Source of the DNA: Dialister sp. | GTDB taxonomy: Bacteria > Bacillota > Negativicutes > Veillonellales > Dialisteraceae | Direction: 5' to 3' | Assembly: GCA_022722495.1 (NCBI GenBank) | Contig: JAIJLI010000001.1 | Location: 13,466 to 77,465 of the forward strand | Length of the DNA stretch: 64,000 nt | Shown: positions 34,766 to 41,525 of the stretch, one piece after another | How the letters are laid out: each line of letters begins with the position of its first letter | Position numbering within the stretch: position 1 is the stretch's first letter | The notes under the pieces: generated by a model | What the model was told of the DNA's origin: nothing | The model's database searches: none | Seen by the model: the letters and a program-made list of their open reading frames with translations, nothing else | Position numbers and translations under genes: made by a program

Positions 34766-35125
34766 ATGGAGATTAAGAATGCAGCTCATTGCTCTATCAA
34801 CGGAAAAGACCTTTGTCTTGATGAGTTGGTAAGAGATTTGTTCAATGATGGTCAGTACGCTTGGAATAAAGACAATACAGAAATGGTTGGATTTGCCGGC
34901 AACGAGCCAGTATTGGTACGTCAAGAAACAGACAACAAATTGTTGGTTAGATTCCTTGGCGATGCTTGGTGTCCTGATGTTGTTGAGAAATGGATGAAGA
35001 GAATTGAACATGACAAGAACAATGATGTAGATTACATAATTGATACTTATATGTTTGGAGTGATTGAGAATGACCGAGAGCGTAAAAGTAGCGATTTCCA
35101 TGTATCATTCTATTATCGTGGATAA
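34766..35125 (+). CDS. Hypothetical phage early protein
   Basis: A 119-residue protein, MEIKNAAHCSINGKDLCLDELVRDLFNDGQYAW. An alpha/beta arrangement is suggested by NKLLVRFLGDAWCPDVVEKWMKRIEH and VDYIIDTYMFGVIENDRE. It starts 7 bases after the previous stop. No family recognised. Confidence 0.55.
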   Translation: MEIKNAAHCSINGKDLCLDELVRDLFNDGQYAWNKDNTEMVGFAGNEPVLVRQETDNKLLVRFLGDAWCPDVVEKWMKRIEHDKNNDVDYIIDTYMFGVIENDRERKSSDFHVSFYYRG

Positions 35126-35181
35126 TAAATAGCAGAAAGTAACGTTTTAAGTAATAAGAGATAGGATAGGAGATAGGAGAA

Positions 35182-36243
35182 ATGAAGACAACAGAAATCA
35201 TGAATGCAGGTGGCACATCTGTAAAATACGACATCGTGAACATCGGCTGTAAGGATTGCCCTTATTGCATGATGGCAGAAGGTCACTACCTTTGCCGTTC
35301 GGACAAAAGCTGCAACGCAAAGGCAAACATGACCGATGATGATGAGCCAAAGCAGAAAGTAATAATATACAGTCGTGTCTCTACTGAAAAGCAGACATTG
35401 GAGCAGCAGGAAAGAACAATCAACGAATGGTTGAATTGTCACAATCTGAAAGCTACTCACGAAGTGAAGGAGGAAGGTGTATCGGGTAAGGTATCTTATA
35501 AGGATAGAAACCTTGGTAAGGTAGTGTTGCCGATGCTTGATAAGGGTGATATACTTATTGTGTCAGAGGTCAGCCGTATCGGTCGTTCCATGAGCGACAT
35601 CAACAAGTTTGTTAATGACGAACTGAAACCACGTGGCGTGCGCTTGGTAATCGTACAGATGGGCATTGACCTTGATTGCAGCCATCTGAAAGCGATAGAC
35701 GAAATGCTATTGTTCGCTTTCTCATTCTCGGCACAGATGGAGCGTGAACTCATTCAAGAGAGAACACAGAGCGCATTGGAAGTACGCAAGCAGAAGTTGG
35801 CACAAGACGGAGAATTTATTTCAAAGTCTGGTAAGGTCGTTAAGAAGTTGGGCAGACCTAGAAAATGTGACTTATCAAATGCACAGAAGGCGGCATCGGA
35901 AAAGCGCAAGAAAGAGGCTGCTGAGAAACCTTGCAATAAAGCTATATGGAATGTGGTTAAGAAGTGTACCAATGACTTCACGGAATTGACTACACCTAAC
36001 TTTGCCGATGCAGCTATGATGTTGCAGCAGATGGGCGTTTATTCGTCCACTGGCAAGGTATTAACCAAAGAACTAGTAAGAAGTGCGTACTACAACTTAC
36101 GTTCAGTCTATGGCAGTCAGGTTTATTTCAGACGTGGTTCTGCCAACTATCGTGTAATGCGAGAAAAGGGTATGACTGACGAGGAGATTCAGCAGTATTA
36201 CAAGGAACTGAATAATAACAATAATAATACGGAGGAGGAATAA
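35182..36243 (+). CDS. Serine recombinase (resolvase/invertase family)
   Basis: 353 residues. The catalytic domain starts near residue 60: VIIYSRVSTEKQT carries the nucleophilic Ser. VSEVSRIGRSMSDI and the long E-helix (FAFSFSAQMERELIQERTQSALEVRK) are typical of small serine recombinases. The N-terminal 50 residues have six Cys (CKDCPYCMMAEGHYLCRSDKSC), probably a zinc site not usual in this family. The C-terminal part has a GRPRK AT-hook-like motif and an unusual helical domain, not the zinc ribbon of large integrases. It may invert or resolve DNA, perhaps within the phage. Confidence 0.85.
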   Translation: MKTTEIMNAGGTSVKYDIVNIGCKDCPYCMMAEGHYLCRSDKSCNAKANMTDDDEPKQKVIIYSRVSTEKQTLEQQERTINEWLNCHNLKATHEVKEEGVSGKVSYKDRNLGKVVLPMLDKGDILIVSEVSRIGRSMSDINKFVNDELKPRGVRLVIVQMGIDLDCSHLKAIDEMLLFAFSFSAQMERELIQERTQSALEVRKQKLAQDGEFISKSGKVVKKLGRPRKCDLSNAQKAASEKRKKEAAEKPCNKAIWNVVKKCTNDFTELTTPNFADAAMMLQQMGVYSSTGKVLTKELVRSAYYNLRSVYGSQVYFRRGSANYRVMREKGMTDEEIQQYYKELNNNNNNTEEE

Positions 36244-36246
36244 GTT

Positions 36247-36429
36247 ATGATTATAGCATCACTCAAAGGAAAGATATTCAAGAAAATACATAACTTGGTG
36301 TACGATGATGGAGAAATGGTAAATGCCAAGATACCTAGTTGCCGCATCAATATGACGGAAAAAGATTTCTTTGATTTCGTCAGAAGTCTTGAATGCAGCT
36401 ACAATATCTCAATAATGTATCACGATTAA
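36247..36429 (+). CDS. Small hypothetical protein
   Basis: A 60-residue protein, MIIASLKGKIFKKIHNLVYDDGEMVNAKIP. It starts 3 bases after the recombinase stop, so it is probably coupled to it and may be an accessory factor. No family recognised. Confidence 0.5.
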   Translation: MIIASLKGKIFKKIHNLVYDDGEMVNAKIPSCRINMTEKDFFDFVRSLECSYNISIMYHD

Positions 36430-36442
36430 AACGGAAAAAGTT

Positions 36443-36514
36443 ATGGCATTTTTAATAGCAATTTGGCTAATCGGCACATTGTTCGATTGCGCCATGGGCA
36501 GAAATAAAGATTAA
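36443..36514 (+). CDS. 23-residue hydrophobic peptide
   Basis: MAFLIAIWLIGTLFDCAMGR is a single hydrophobic segment, then NKD. A GGAAAAAG site precedes the ATG. Second of three tiny membrane peptides in the operon. Function unknown. Confidence 0.4.
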   Translation: MAFLIAIWLIGTLFDCAMGRNKD

Positions 36515-36610
36515 AATTTCTGCCCTACACACAATATAATGACGCATATTGCGTTATCTTTTGAAATAATATAAATATAGCCCTACGCAGCACGGTCAAG
36601 CGAATAAGTT

Positions 36611-36853
36611 ATGAAGATTAAGACATCAAAGTACAACGAAGTAAGATTATCTGATGTTGCTCAATACATCAAAGTTCCTGCACAGATAGTAAAGCCATCT
36701 ACTCCAAATGGAGTATTGATTGGTGATGTTCAATACGAAGACGGAAAGAAAGAGCGAGTATATTCAGACTGTGAAGTACGTATTAACAACGTTCAGCTAC
36801 CATTCGCAGTTGGAGAAGATAGCTACTTCAATAGCGAGATTGAAATCAACTAA
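36611..36853 (+). CDS. Small hypothetical protein behind leader repeat 1
   Basis: An 80-residue protein, MKIKTSKYNEVRLSDVAQYIKVPAQIVKPSTPNGVLIGDVQYEDG. Mostly beta (KKERVYSDCEVRINNVQLPFAVG). It follows the first copy of the 22-base leader repeat. No family recognised. Confidence 0.55.
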   Translation: MKIKTSKYNEVRLSDVAQYIKVPAQIVKPSTPNGVLIGDVQYEDGKKERVYSDCEVRINNVQLPFAVGEDSYFNSEIEIN

Positions 36854-36890
36854 CAGATTCAGCCCTCGCCATCACGGTCAAGTCAGAAAT

Positions 36891-36994
36891 ATGAAGATAA
36901 ATGCGGGATGATATATTTCGCTTACCTTAATGGCAACATTAAACGATATAAGAGAAATGAATTTCTCAAAATGGCAAAAGAAAACGAAGTTTGA
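36891..36994 (+). CDS. 28-residue peptide with coupled 6-codon leader
   Basis: Behind leader repeat 2, a 6-codon ORF (MKINAG) at 36891 stops within an ATGA overlap. It is followed at 36908 by a 28-codon ORF (MIYFAYLNGNIKRYKRNEFL) ending at 36994. The arrangement suggests translational coupling of a tiny basic peptide. Function unknown. Confidence 0.4.
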
Positions 36995-37030
36995 CAATTA
37001 AGCCCTCGCTATCACGGTCAAAGCAATATT

Positions 37031-37339
37031 ATGATAACAACTAATATCAAATTCAACCGAGTTGTTGCAAAGGAAAATTTCAACAACAACAGTATCGAAG
37101 AACTGAAGAATGCTATTGAGAAAGGCATCCTTAGCGAAACAGGTCTGATTGTCGCAAGTGACATGAAAAAGGCAAAAGAAATATTGAACCCCGATGGTAG
37201 TCTTGAGATACAGAAGACCGTTGCAGGAGAAGCTATTGCCTTCCTCGCTGATGAGACCGCAGTGTCGGTAAGACTTATCCAATACAACCCTCATGGTCTT
37301 TTAAAATTCGTATATACGATAAAAGCAACGGAAATCTGA
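37031..37339 (+). CDS. Hypothetical protein behind leader repeat 3
   Basis: A 102-residue protein, MITTNIKFNRVVAKENFNNNSIEELKNAIEKGILSETG. A helix-strand pattern continues with VASDMKKAKEIL and VSVRLIQYNPHGLLKFVYTIKA. No family recognised. Confidence 0.55.
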   Translation: MITTNIKFNRVVAKENFNNNSIEELKNAIEKGILSETGLIVASDMKKAKEILNPDGSLEIQKTVAGEAIAFLADETAVSVRLIQYNPHGLLKFVYTIKATEI

Positions 37340-37386
37340 TGTAAAACAACCCTTCAGCCCTCGACACCACGGTTAAGTCACTATAA

Positions 37387-37887
37387 ATGAAAAAGGTTTT
37401 AATGTTTATGGCAATTATGATTGCCGTGGTCGTGCAAGCAAATGCACAGAAAGTTTTTGGTATTGATATTACCACGACTTGCAAACGATATTGCTATCAG
37501 CTTGCAACAAAGAAAGGTTACAAGCCTTACGAAAGTATTGCTGGCGATAAGCGATTCAAGGTTACATACGCAGGGTACAAAGGTACTGAAATGCACGTAA
37601 GATATGACCAATCAAATGATTCTATAACCGAAGTAGCTTTTTACTTTCCAAACAGAACCAAAGAAGAGAAGTCGGATATATATAACGATTTAGTCCGTCA
37701 GTTTAAACAGATAGACCCAAACGGAAGTGATTCAAGAATGGACATACCACTTATAAACACACATAACAGAATGTGGGCAGGTAAGGCTGCTATGATATTT
37801 GATGAAGTAAGCGGCAAACTATTCGTTTCATATAAATCTAAATACGAGAGAAAGGGTAATACCACAAAGGCAAGCCCAGATATTTAG
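37387..37887 (+). CDS. Predicted secreted/periplasmic protein behind leader repeat 4
   Basis: A 166-residue protein with a clear signal peptide: MKKVLMFMAIMIAVVVQANA, then Gln. The mature part (KVFGIDITTTCKRYCYQLATKKGYKPYESIAGDKRFKVTYAGYKG) has two Cys and alternating strands and helices. Export from a phage early operon suggests action in the envelope of the lysogen, for example superinfection exclusion or moron function. That is inference; no family recognised. It ends with TAG. Confidence 0.6.
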   Translation: MKKVLMFMAIMIAVVVQANAQKVFGIDITTTCKRYCYQLATKKGYKPYESIAGDKRFKVTYAGYKGTEMHVRYDQSNDSITEVAFYFPNRTKEEKSDIYNDLVRQFKQIDPNGSDSRMDIPLINTHNRMWAGKAAMIFDEVSGKLFVSYKSKYERKGNTTKASPDI

Positions 37888-37918
37888 TTGGTAATTATTC
37901 ACCAACATATATAACATC

Positions 37919-37984
37919 ATGTTTTTAAAACTTATGATTTTGCTCATGTTTTATGGGGCTTATTGCCTCTTCAAGGGCAAGTAA
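37919..37984 (+). CDS. 21-residue hydrophobic peptide
   Basis: MFLKLMILLMFYGAYCLFKGK, almost entirely hydrophobic. It lies just before the operon terminator. Third of the tiny membrane peptides here. Function unknown. Confidence 0.35.
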   Translation: MFLKLMILLMFYGAYCLFKGK

Positions 37985-37990
37985 AAAGTT

Positions 37991-38022
37991 GGCTGACTCA
38001 TTTGTTTGGGTCAGCCTATTTT
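37991..38022 (+). terminator. Early operon terminator
   Basis: GGCTGACTCA and TGGGTCAGCC pair around TTTGTT, followed by TATTTT. It closes the 31770-37984 operon. Confidence 0.75.
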
Positions 38023-38128
38023 GTAGAATATGGTGTAAAAAACAAATTAATCGAAGAATTAATAACTGCCAAATGTTAAAGTTTGGTTAAAGGTTTACTT
38101 AGCACACGCAAGATTGGAATATTTTTCG

Positions 38129-38136
38129 TATCTTTG
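38129..38136 (+). promoter_or_regulatory. Promoter -7 element for antirepressor transcript
   Basis: TATCTTTG followed by CAGCG. The -33 element is poor at the normal spacing. It starts a leader of about 240 bases. Confidence 0.55.
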
Positions 38137-38172
38137 CAGCGTTCAATAAATATATCGGGAGAGAAATAGGAA

Positions 38173-38209
38173 GCTCTTCCGTCAATTCGGTGGAGCATTT
38201 TTTATGCTC
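38173..38209 (+). promoter_or_regulatory. Attenuator: terminator versus antiterminator in antirepressor leader
   Basis: GCTCTTCCG...CGGTGGAGC (38173-38196) forms a hairpin followed by ATTTTTT, an intrinsic terminator only about 50 bases after the promoter. The same GAGC can instead pair downstream as GAGCAT-TTTTT-ATGCTC (38193-38209), which would disrupt the terminator. The two structures exclude each other, as in transcription attenuation. The trigger is unknown. Confidence 0.55.
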
Positions 38210-38379
38210 TTAATCTTACGAGACTGATATATCCATATCAAAGATATAGGTGTATCGCCCCTTGCACATATCGTAATGGTGTGTGCGTGCTTTCCGATAT
38301 AGGCATTGAACAAAGGGTAGCGGTACACCCTTTTCGTGTATCAACCCAACATTTGTTTAACGTTCAAAAATATATCGAA

Positions 38380-39198
38380 ATGAACGAAAATTTAATTTTA
38401 ACGAAGGATAGTGTTCCATCGGATATTGAACGCTACTTCCGTGGTGTGTTGGCATTAGACCAACAAGACAAGGTGTTTTCAGTTAACCTTGATGATGTTT
38501 GGCAGTTGGCTTATTCTGAAAGAGGTAAGGCAGTCAGAGCATTGAAGGCTAACTTTATTGAAAATGTGGACTTTATCAGTATTGCCCAATCGGGCAAAAC
38601 TGCTACTGGCGGTTTTAAGAAGATAGATTACTACATCACTTCCGCTTGTTTAGAGTATTTCGTGGCTCGTAAGGTTCGCCGTGTATTCGAGGTTTATCGT
38701 AGAGTGTTCCATCAAGTAGTTTCACAAATTCAGCAGCAACCATCTTTGCAGGAACAGATTCAAGCCAACCTCACGTTTGCGGATTGGGCTATCAAGACCC
38801 TCAACATCAATGAGGCATCCAAACTCGGATGGGCAAAGAAGATTAGCGACAAGTTCGGTTTGGCTGCCGAATTGCCAGATGCAGTGAACGCAGGAACGGA
38901 AAAGCCGATTACGCACGCTGCCACCGACTTATTGAAGTCACACAACGTTGGTATCTCAGCGCAGGCATTCAATCGTATGCTTGAACTCAAAGGCGTTGTC
39001 AAGCACGCTACCCGTCCAGGAAAGCGAGGAAAGGTGCATAGCTGGTATGTTATCACTCCAGCCTTTGACAAGTACGGACAGAACCAGCAAGACCCTAAGT
39101 TTCAGCAGCAGACACAGATACGTTGGTATGATGCTACATTTACTGAATTGCTCACCATTGTTGGATTGAGCAATCAGACATCACTCAATTTAAATTAA
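38380..39198 (+). CDS. Phage antirepressor-like protein (KilAC-type C-terminus)
   Basis: 272 residues from the ATG at 38380 (MNENLILTKDSVPSDIERYF). Residues 15-115 (VFSVNLDDVWQLAYSERGKAVRALKANFIENVDFISIAQSG, then VARKVRRVFEVYRRVFHQV) resemble ANT/Bro-type N-domains. The C-terminal part (ITHAATDLLKSHNVGISAQAFNRMLELKGVV, WYVITPAFDKYG) resembles KilAC DNA-binding domains. Such proteins counter phage repressors during induction. No repressor gene is recognised nearby. An upstream in-frame extension to 38281 lies in the structured leader and is not favoured. Confidence 0.7.
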   Translation: MNENLILTKDSVPSDIERYFRGVLALDQQDKVFSVNLDDVWQLAYSERGKAVRALKANFIENVDFISIAQSGKTATGGFKKIDYYITSACLEYFVARKVRRVFEVYRRVFHQVVSQIQQQPSLQEQIQANLTFADWAIKTLNINEASKLGWAKKISDKFGLAAELPDAVNAGTEKPITHAATDLLKSHNVGISAQAFNRMLELKGVVKHATRPGKRGKVHSWYVITPAFDKYGQNQQDPKFQQQTQIRWYDATFTELLTIVGLSNQTSLNLN

Positions 39199-39212
39199 TA
39201 GGAGATTATATT

Positions 39213-39515
39213 ATGGAAAAGGATATTCAGCAGATTCAGCAAGAGAATAAAGAGAAGATGGAACAGGAACGTGCTATGCAGAATGTAACCTGTCCTAAGT
39301 TGGCAAAGACCCTTGTAAAGTTGCAGGAGGTGAACAACGAGTTCTACAACGAGTTCGACAGAGCATACAACATCGGAGCAAGAGAACTGCACGATGATAT
39401 GGAGAATGATTTCTTCAACGCATACGACCAGTTGCAGTCGGTCATAACTAATCTTATGACGAAGATACTTCAAGTTGAGTTGCGTAATGCTGTGCCATCT
39501 GATTATGATAAGTAG
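39213..39515 (+). CDS. Coiled-coil small protein downstream of antirepressor
   Basis: A 100-residue, highly helical protein (MEKDIQQIQQENKEKMEQERAMQN, VKLQEVNNEFYNEFDRAYNIGARELHDDMENDFF). Fourteen bases after the antirepressor stop with AGGAG before its ATG, so co-transcribed. Probably a small oligomerising partner. No family recognised. Confidence 0.55.
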   Translation: MEKDIQQIQQENKEKMEQERAMQNVTCPKLAKTLVKLQEVNNEFYNEFDRAYNIGARELHDDMENDFFNAYDQLQSVITNLMTKILQVELRNAVPSDYDK

Positions 39516-39545
39516 TGTTTAAACTCATATTTGTTATTATTGTTA

Positions 39546-39578
39546 TTCCTCGCTTGCCTTTAATGGTAGGCGAGGATT
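39546..39578 (+). terminator. Terminator after antirepressor operon
   Basis: CCTCGC and GCGAGG pair around a 16-base loop that also contains a TTGCC/GGTAG-like pairing, followed by ATTTGTTTT. Confidence 0.6.
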
Positions 39579-39674
39579 TGTTTTATGGCGCATACAAGAC
39601 GTTTTAGCAGTCTCACCGATAAATCATACCAACGAACTATTTTAACCGCTTACAGAAGAAATTTTCACTATCTC

Positions 39675-39790
39675 TTTGAGTTCTCAGATATTTTGTCTAT
39701 CTTTGCAAAGCAATTATTCATTGGAACTCATCTATCTATCTCAGCCCTGCCGTTGGTGCTCAATGGTGGGGCTTTACTATCGCATTTCTT
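39675..39790 (+). ncRNA. Candidate small RNA upstream of TnpB
   Basis: TTTG (39675-39678), exactly 19 bases, then TATCTTTG (39698-39705), a perfect promoter. It is followed within about 40 bases by a hairpin, GCCCTGCC/GGTGGGGC plus TTG/CAA (39744-39772), and a T-rich tail ending CATTTCTTTT. There is no good ORF from the inferred start. A transcript of about 70-80 bases is expected. It could also be the leader of the TnpB transcript. Confidence 0.5.
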
Positions 39791-39800
39791 TTATATAATA

Positions 39801-39847
39801 GTGCCAAGAAAACCCAAAGGTCTTTAGCCTCTGGGATGAATTGGCAC
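39801..39847. repeat. Left-end hairpin of the TnpB element (candidate)
   Basis: GTGCCAA (39801-39807) pairs with TTGGCAC (39841-39847), with an inner CCCA/TGGG and AGG/CCT. Such subterminal hairpins mark the ends of IS200/IS605-family elements. The exact left boundary is not visible. Confidence 0.45.
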
Positions 39848-39947
39848 AAAAATTAGCTTTGTTTCTCAATGTATTTTCTGAAGGTGTCACCATTTGCATC
39901 ATATATATTGAAATTGTGTAATATTTTGAAAATAATTGCATTTTTCC

Positions 39948-39978
39948 TTTGTATTTCGAGAAAAAATTCGTATCTTTG
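39948..39978 (+). promoter_or_regulatory. Perfect promoter for tnpB
   Basis: TTTG (39948-39951), 19 bases, TATCTTTG (39971-39978). The tnpB ATG starts 7 bases later (39985), so the mRNA would be leaderless or nearly so. Confidence 0.8.
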
Positions 39979-39984
39979 TACATT

Positions 39985-41178
39985 ATGAAGATGATACAGA
40001 AGACATATAAATTCAGGCTTTACCCGAATAAGGAGCAAGAGATGATGCTTGCGAATTATTTTGGCAGTGTCCGCTTTGTCTATAATCATTTTCTCGCCGA
40101 GCGCAAGGAACAATACGAGAAGACCAAGAAAAGCCCAAACTATTACGAGCAGGCAAAGGAATTGACTGCAATGAAGAAGACTGAGGCTTTCTCATGGCTA
40201 AAGGAAATCAACAGCCAGACCTTGCAGCACGCCTTGCGCCACTTAGATACCGCCTACGTGAACTTTTTCAAAGGTAGGGCTAAGTTTCCACGCTTCCATT
40301 CAAAGAAACATGGTGGCAGCTTTGCCGTTCCTCAACATTTCAAGGTTGAAGGAAACAGGATATTCATCCCGAAATTCAAGGATGGTATCAAGTTTGCCAA
40401 GAGCCAAGATGTCAAGGGCGAATTAAGAAACATGACGGTATCTGTTACACCAAGCGGAAAGTATTACGTTTGTATTATGACACAAGTTGAAATCGAAGAC
40501 TTGGAGAAAACCAATTTGAGTATCGGCATTGACTTGGGTTTGAAGGACTTCGTGATAACTTCCGATGGTGACAGATACACATCAAATAAATTCATCAAGA
40601 AATATTCAAAGAAGCTTGCTTCGATGCAAAAGCGCCTTTCTCGCAAGAAGAAGGGAAGCAATTCTTGGAACAAACAACGCATCAAGGTAGCAAGGTTGCA
40701 GGAGAAAATCATGTCTTGCCGCAACGATAAGTTGCACAAGATTTCCACCGACCTCATCCGTAAGTACGATGTGATTTGCTGCGAGGACTTGAACGTCAAG
40801 GGGATGGTCAGGAACCACCACCTCGCCAAGTCCATTTCCGATGCAAGCTGGGGTACGTTCGTCACGATGCTGGAGTACAAAGCGAAGTGGTATGGAAAGA
40901 CCCTATCCAAGATAGGGAGGTTCTATCCTTCGTCAAAGACTTGCCATCACTGCGGTTACGTCAAGGAAGATTTGTCTTTGTCTGACCGTTACTACACTTG
41001 CCCTAATTGCGGCAAATTGATAGACCGTGACTTGAACGCAGCAATGAACATTCTTGATGAAGGATTAAGAAATATATCGGCAGGGACTGTCGATTACACC
41101 AATGGAGAGGGCGTAAGACTTGCTCGCAAGCATTCCTCGATGAAGTCGGAATCCCACAAGTCTTTAACTTGTGGGTAG
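39985..41178 (+). CDS. tnpB: TnpB RNA-guided nuclease, IS200/IS605 family, no TnpA
   Basis: About 397 residues from MKMIQKTYKFRLYPNKEQE. RuvC residues are intact: SIGIDLGLKDF (Asp), ICCEDLNVKGM (Glu) and CPNCGKLIDRDLNAAMNI (Asp). The zinc ribbon is CHHCGY...CPNCGK. The basic N-terminal region and helix-turn-helix are as in TnpB proteins. TnpB cleaves DNA guided by an omega RNA from its own 3' end. No Y1 transposase is present, so it is a solo (IS1341-type) element. It sits between the antirepressor operon and an HTH gene of the prophage. Confidence 0.93.
   Translation: MKMIQKTYKFRLYPNKEQEMMLANYFGSVRFVYNHFLAERKEQYEKTKKSPNYYEQAKELTAMKKTEAFSWLKEINSQTLQHALRHLDTAYVNFFKGRAKFPRFHSKKHGGSFAVPQHFKVEGNRIFIPKFKDGIKFAKSQDVKGELRNMTVSVTPSGKYYVCIMTQVEIEDLEKTNLSIGIDLGLKDFVITSDGDRYTSNKFIKKYSKKLASMQKRLSRKKKGSNSWNKQRIKVARLQEKIMSCRNDKLHKISTDLIRKYDVICCEDLNVKGMVRNHHLAKSISDASWGTFVTMLEYKAKWYGKTLSKIGRFYPSSKTCHHCGYVKEDLSLSDRYYTCPNCGKLIDRDLNAAMNILDEGLRNISAGTVDYTNGEGVRLARKHSSMKSESHKSLTCG
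41153..41175 (+). ncRNA. Right-end hairpin / 3' end of likely omega RNA
   Basis: CCCACAAG pairs with CTTGTGGG around TCTTTAA, overlapping the last codons and stop of tnpB. This is the usual position of the right-end hairpin and omega-RNA scaffold end. The guide would begin shortly after, in the phage flank near GTAGTTCAAAC (41174-41184). The RNA 5' end cannot be placed. Confidence 0.55.
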
Positions 41179-41195
41179 TTCAAACCTATCATATC

Positions 41196-41238
41196 GCCCT
41201 GAAGCATCATTTTTGGTGGTGTGGGGCATTTTCTTTTT
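41196..41238 (+). terminator. Terminator downstream of TnpB element
   Basis: GCCC at 41196 and GGGC ending at 41227 close a long hairpin with GGTGGTG on the 3' side, followed by ATTTTCTTTTT. It resembles the hairpin at 39744-39772, so the two may be diverged copies. Confidence 0.55.
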
Positions 41239-41331
41239 ATTTTTAAGTTTATTTATATAGTGTTAAATGCCCCGTATCTCTATCTAAATATCAAATATCC
41301 ACGTTAATGAATTTAACGAAAAAATATGTAC

Positions 41332-41362
41332 TTTGCTGATAGAAAAATTATATGTATATTTG
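41332..41362 (+). promoter_or_regulatory. Perfect promoter for the 41526 gene
   Basis: TTTG (41332-41335), 19 bases, TATATTTG (41355-41362). The gene starts 163 bases downstream, leaving a structured leader. Confidence 0.8.
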
Positions 41363-41462
41363 CGGCGCAAATGAAAGGTGTAGAGACTGAGTAAGATGTG
41401 GAAAGGAAAAGATATTGCTATTCGGCTGGCGACCGTATGAGCATTAAACAAAGCCAAACAGT

Positions 41463-41525
41463 AAACTCCGAAGGGTTATTCTCTACCTCTGACCCTTTGG
41501 AGTTTCTAATTTAAATATCAGAGGT
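41463..41525 (+). promoter_or_regulatory. Structured leader with anti-Shine-Dalgarno sequence
   Basis: AAACTCC...GGAGTTT with inner GGGT...ACCC forms a strong hairpin (41463-41505). Its loop contains ACCTCTGA (41485-41492), the exact complement of TCAGAGGT (41518-41525) immediately before the ATG at 41526. Loop pairing or refolding could hide the ribosome site, a pattern seen in translational switches. Ligand or partner unknown. Confidence 0.55.

Larger units (their letters stand above)
36579..37376 (+). repeat. Four-copy gene-leader repeat (AGCCCTCGC...CACGGTCAAG)
   Basis: Copies at 36579-36600, 36861-36882, 37001-37022 and 37356-37376 share the core AGCCCTcGC-n-x-CACGGTcAAG. Each lies 8-11 bases upstream of an ATG (36611, 36891, 37031, 37387). 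The copies are 22 bases long with few differences and lack a classical Shine-Dalgarno sequence. They look like a repeated translation or regulatory leader placed before successive small genes. Confidence 0.85.

Noticed and set aside
39585-39827. 80-codon ORF upstream of TnpB
   Set aside because: A perfect promoter and hairpin lie inside it, and it continues into the element's end hairpin. The region fits an RNA or element end better.
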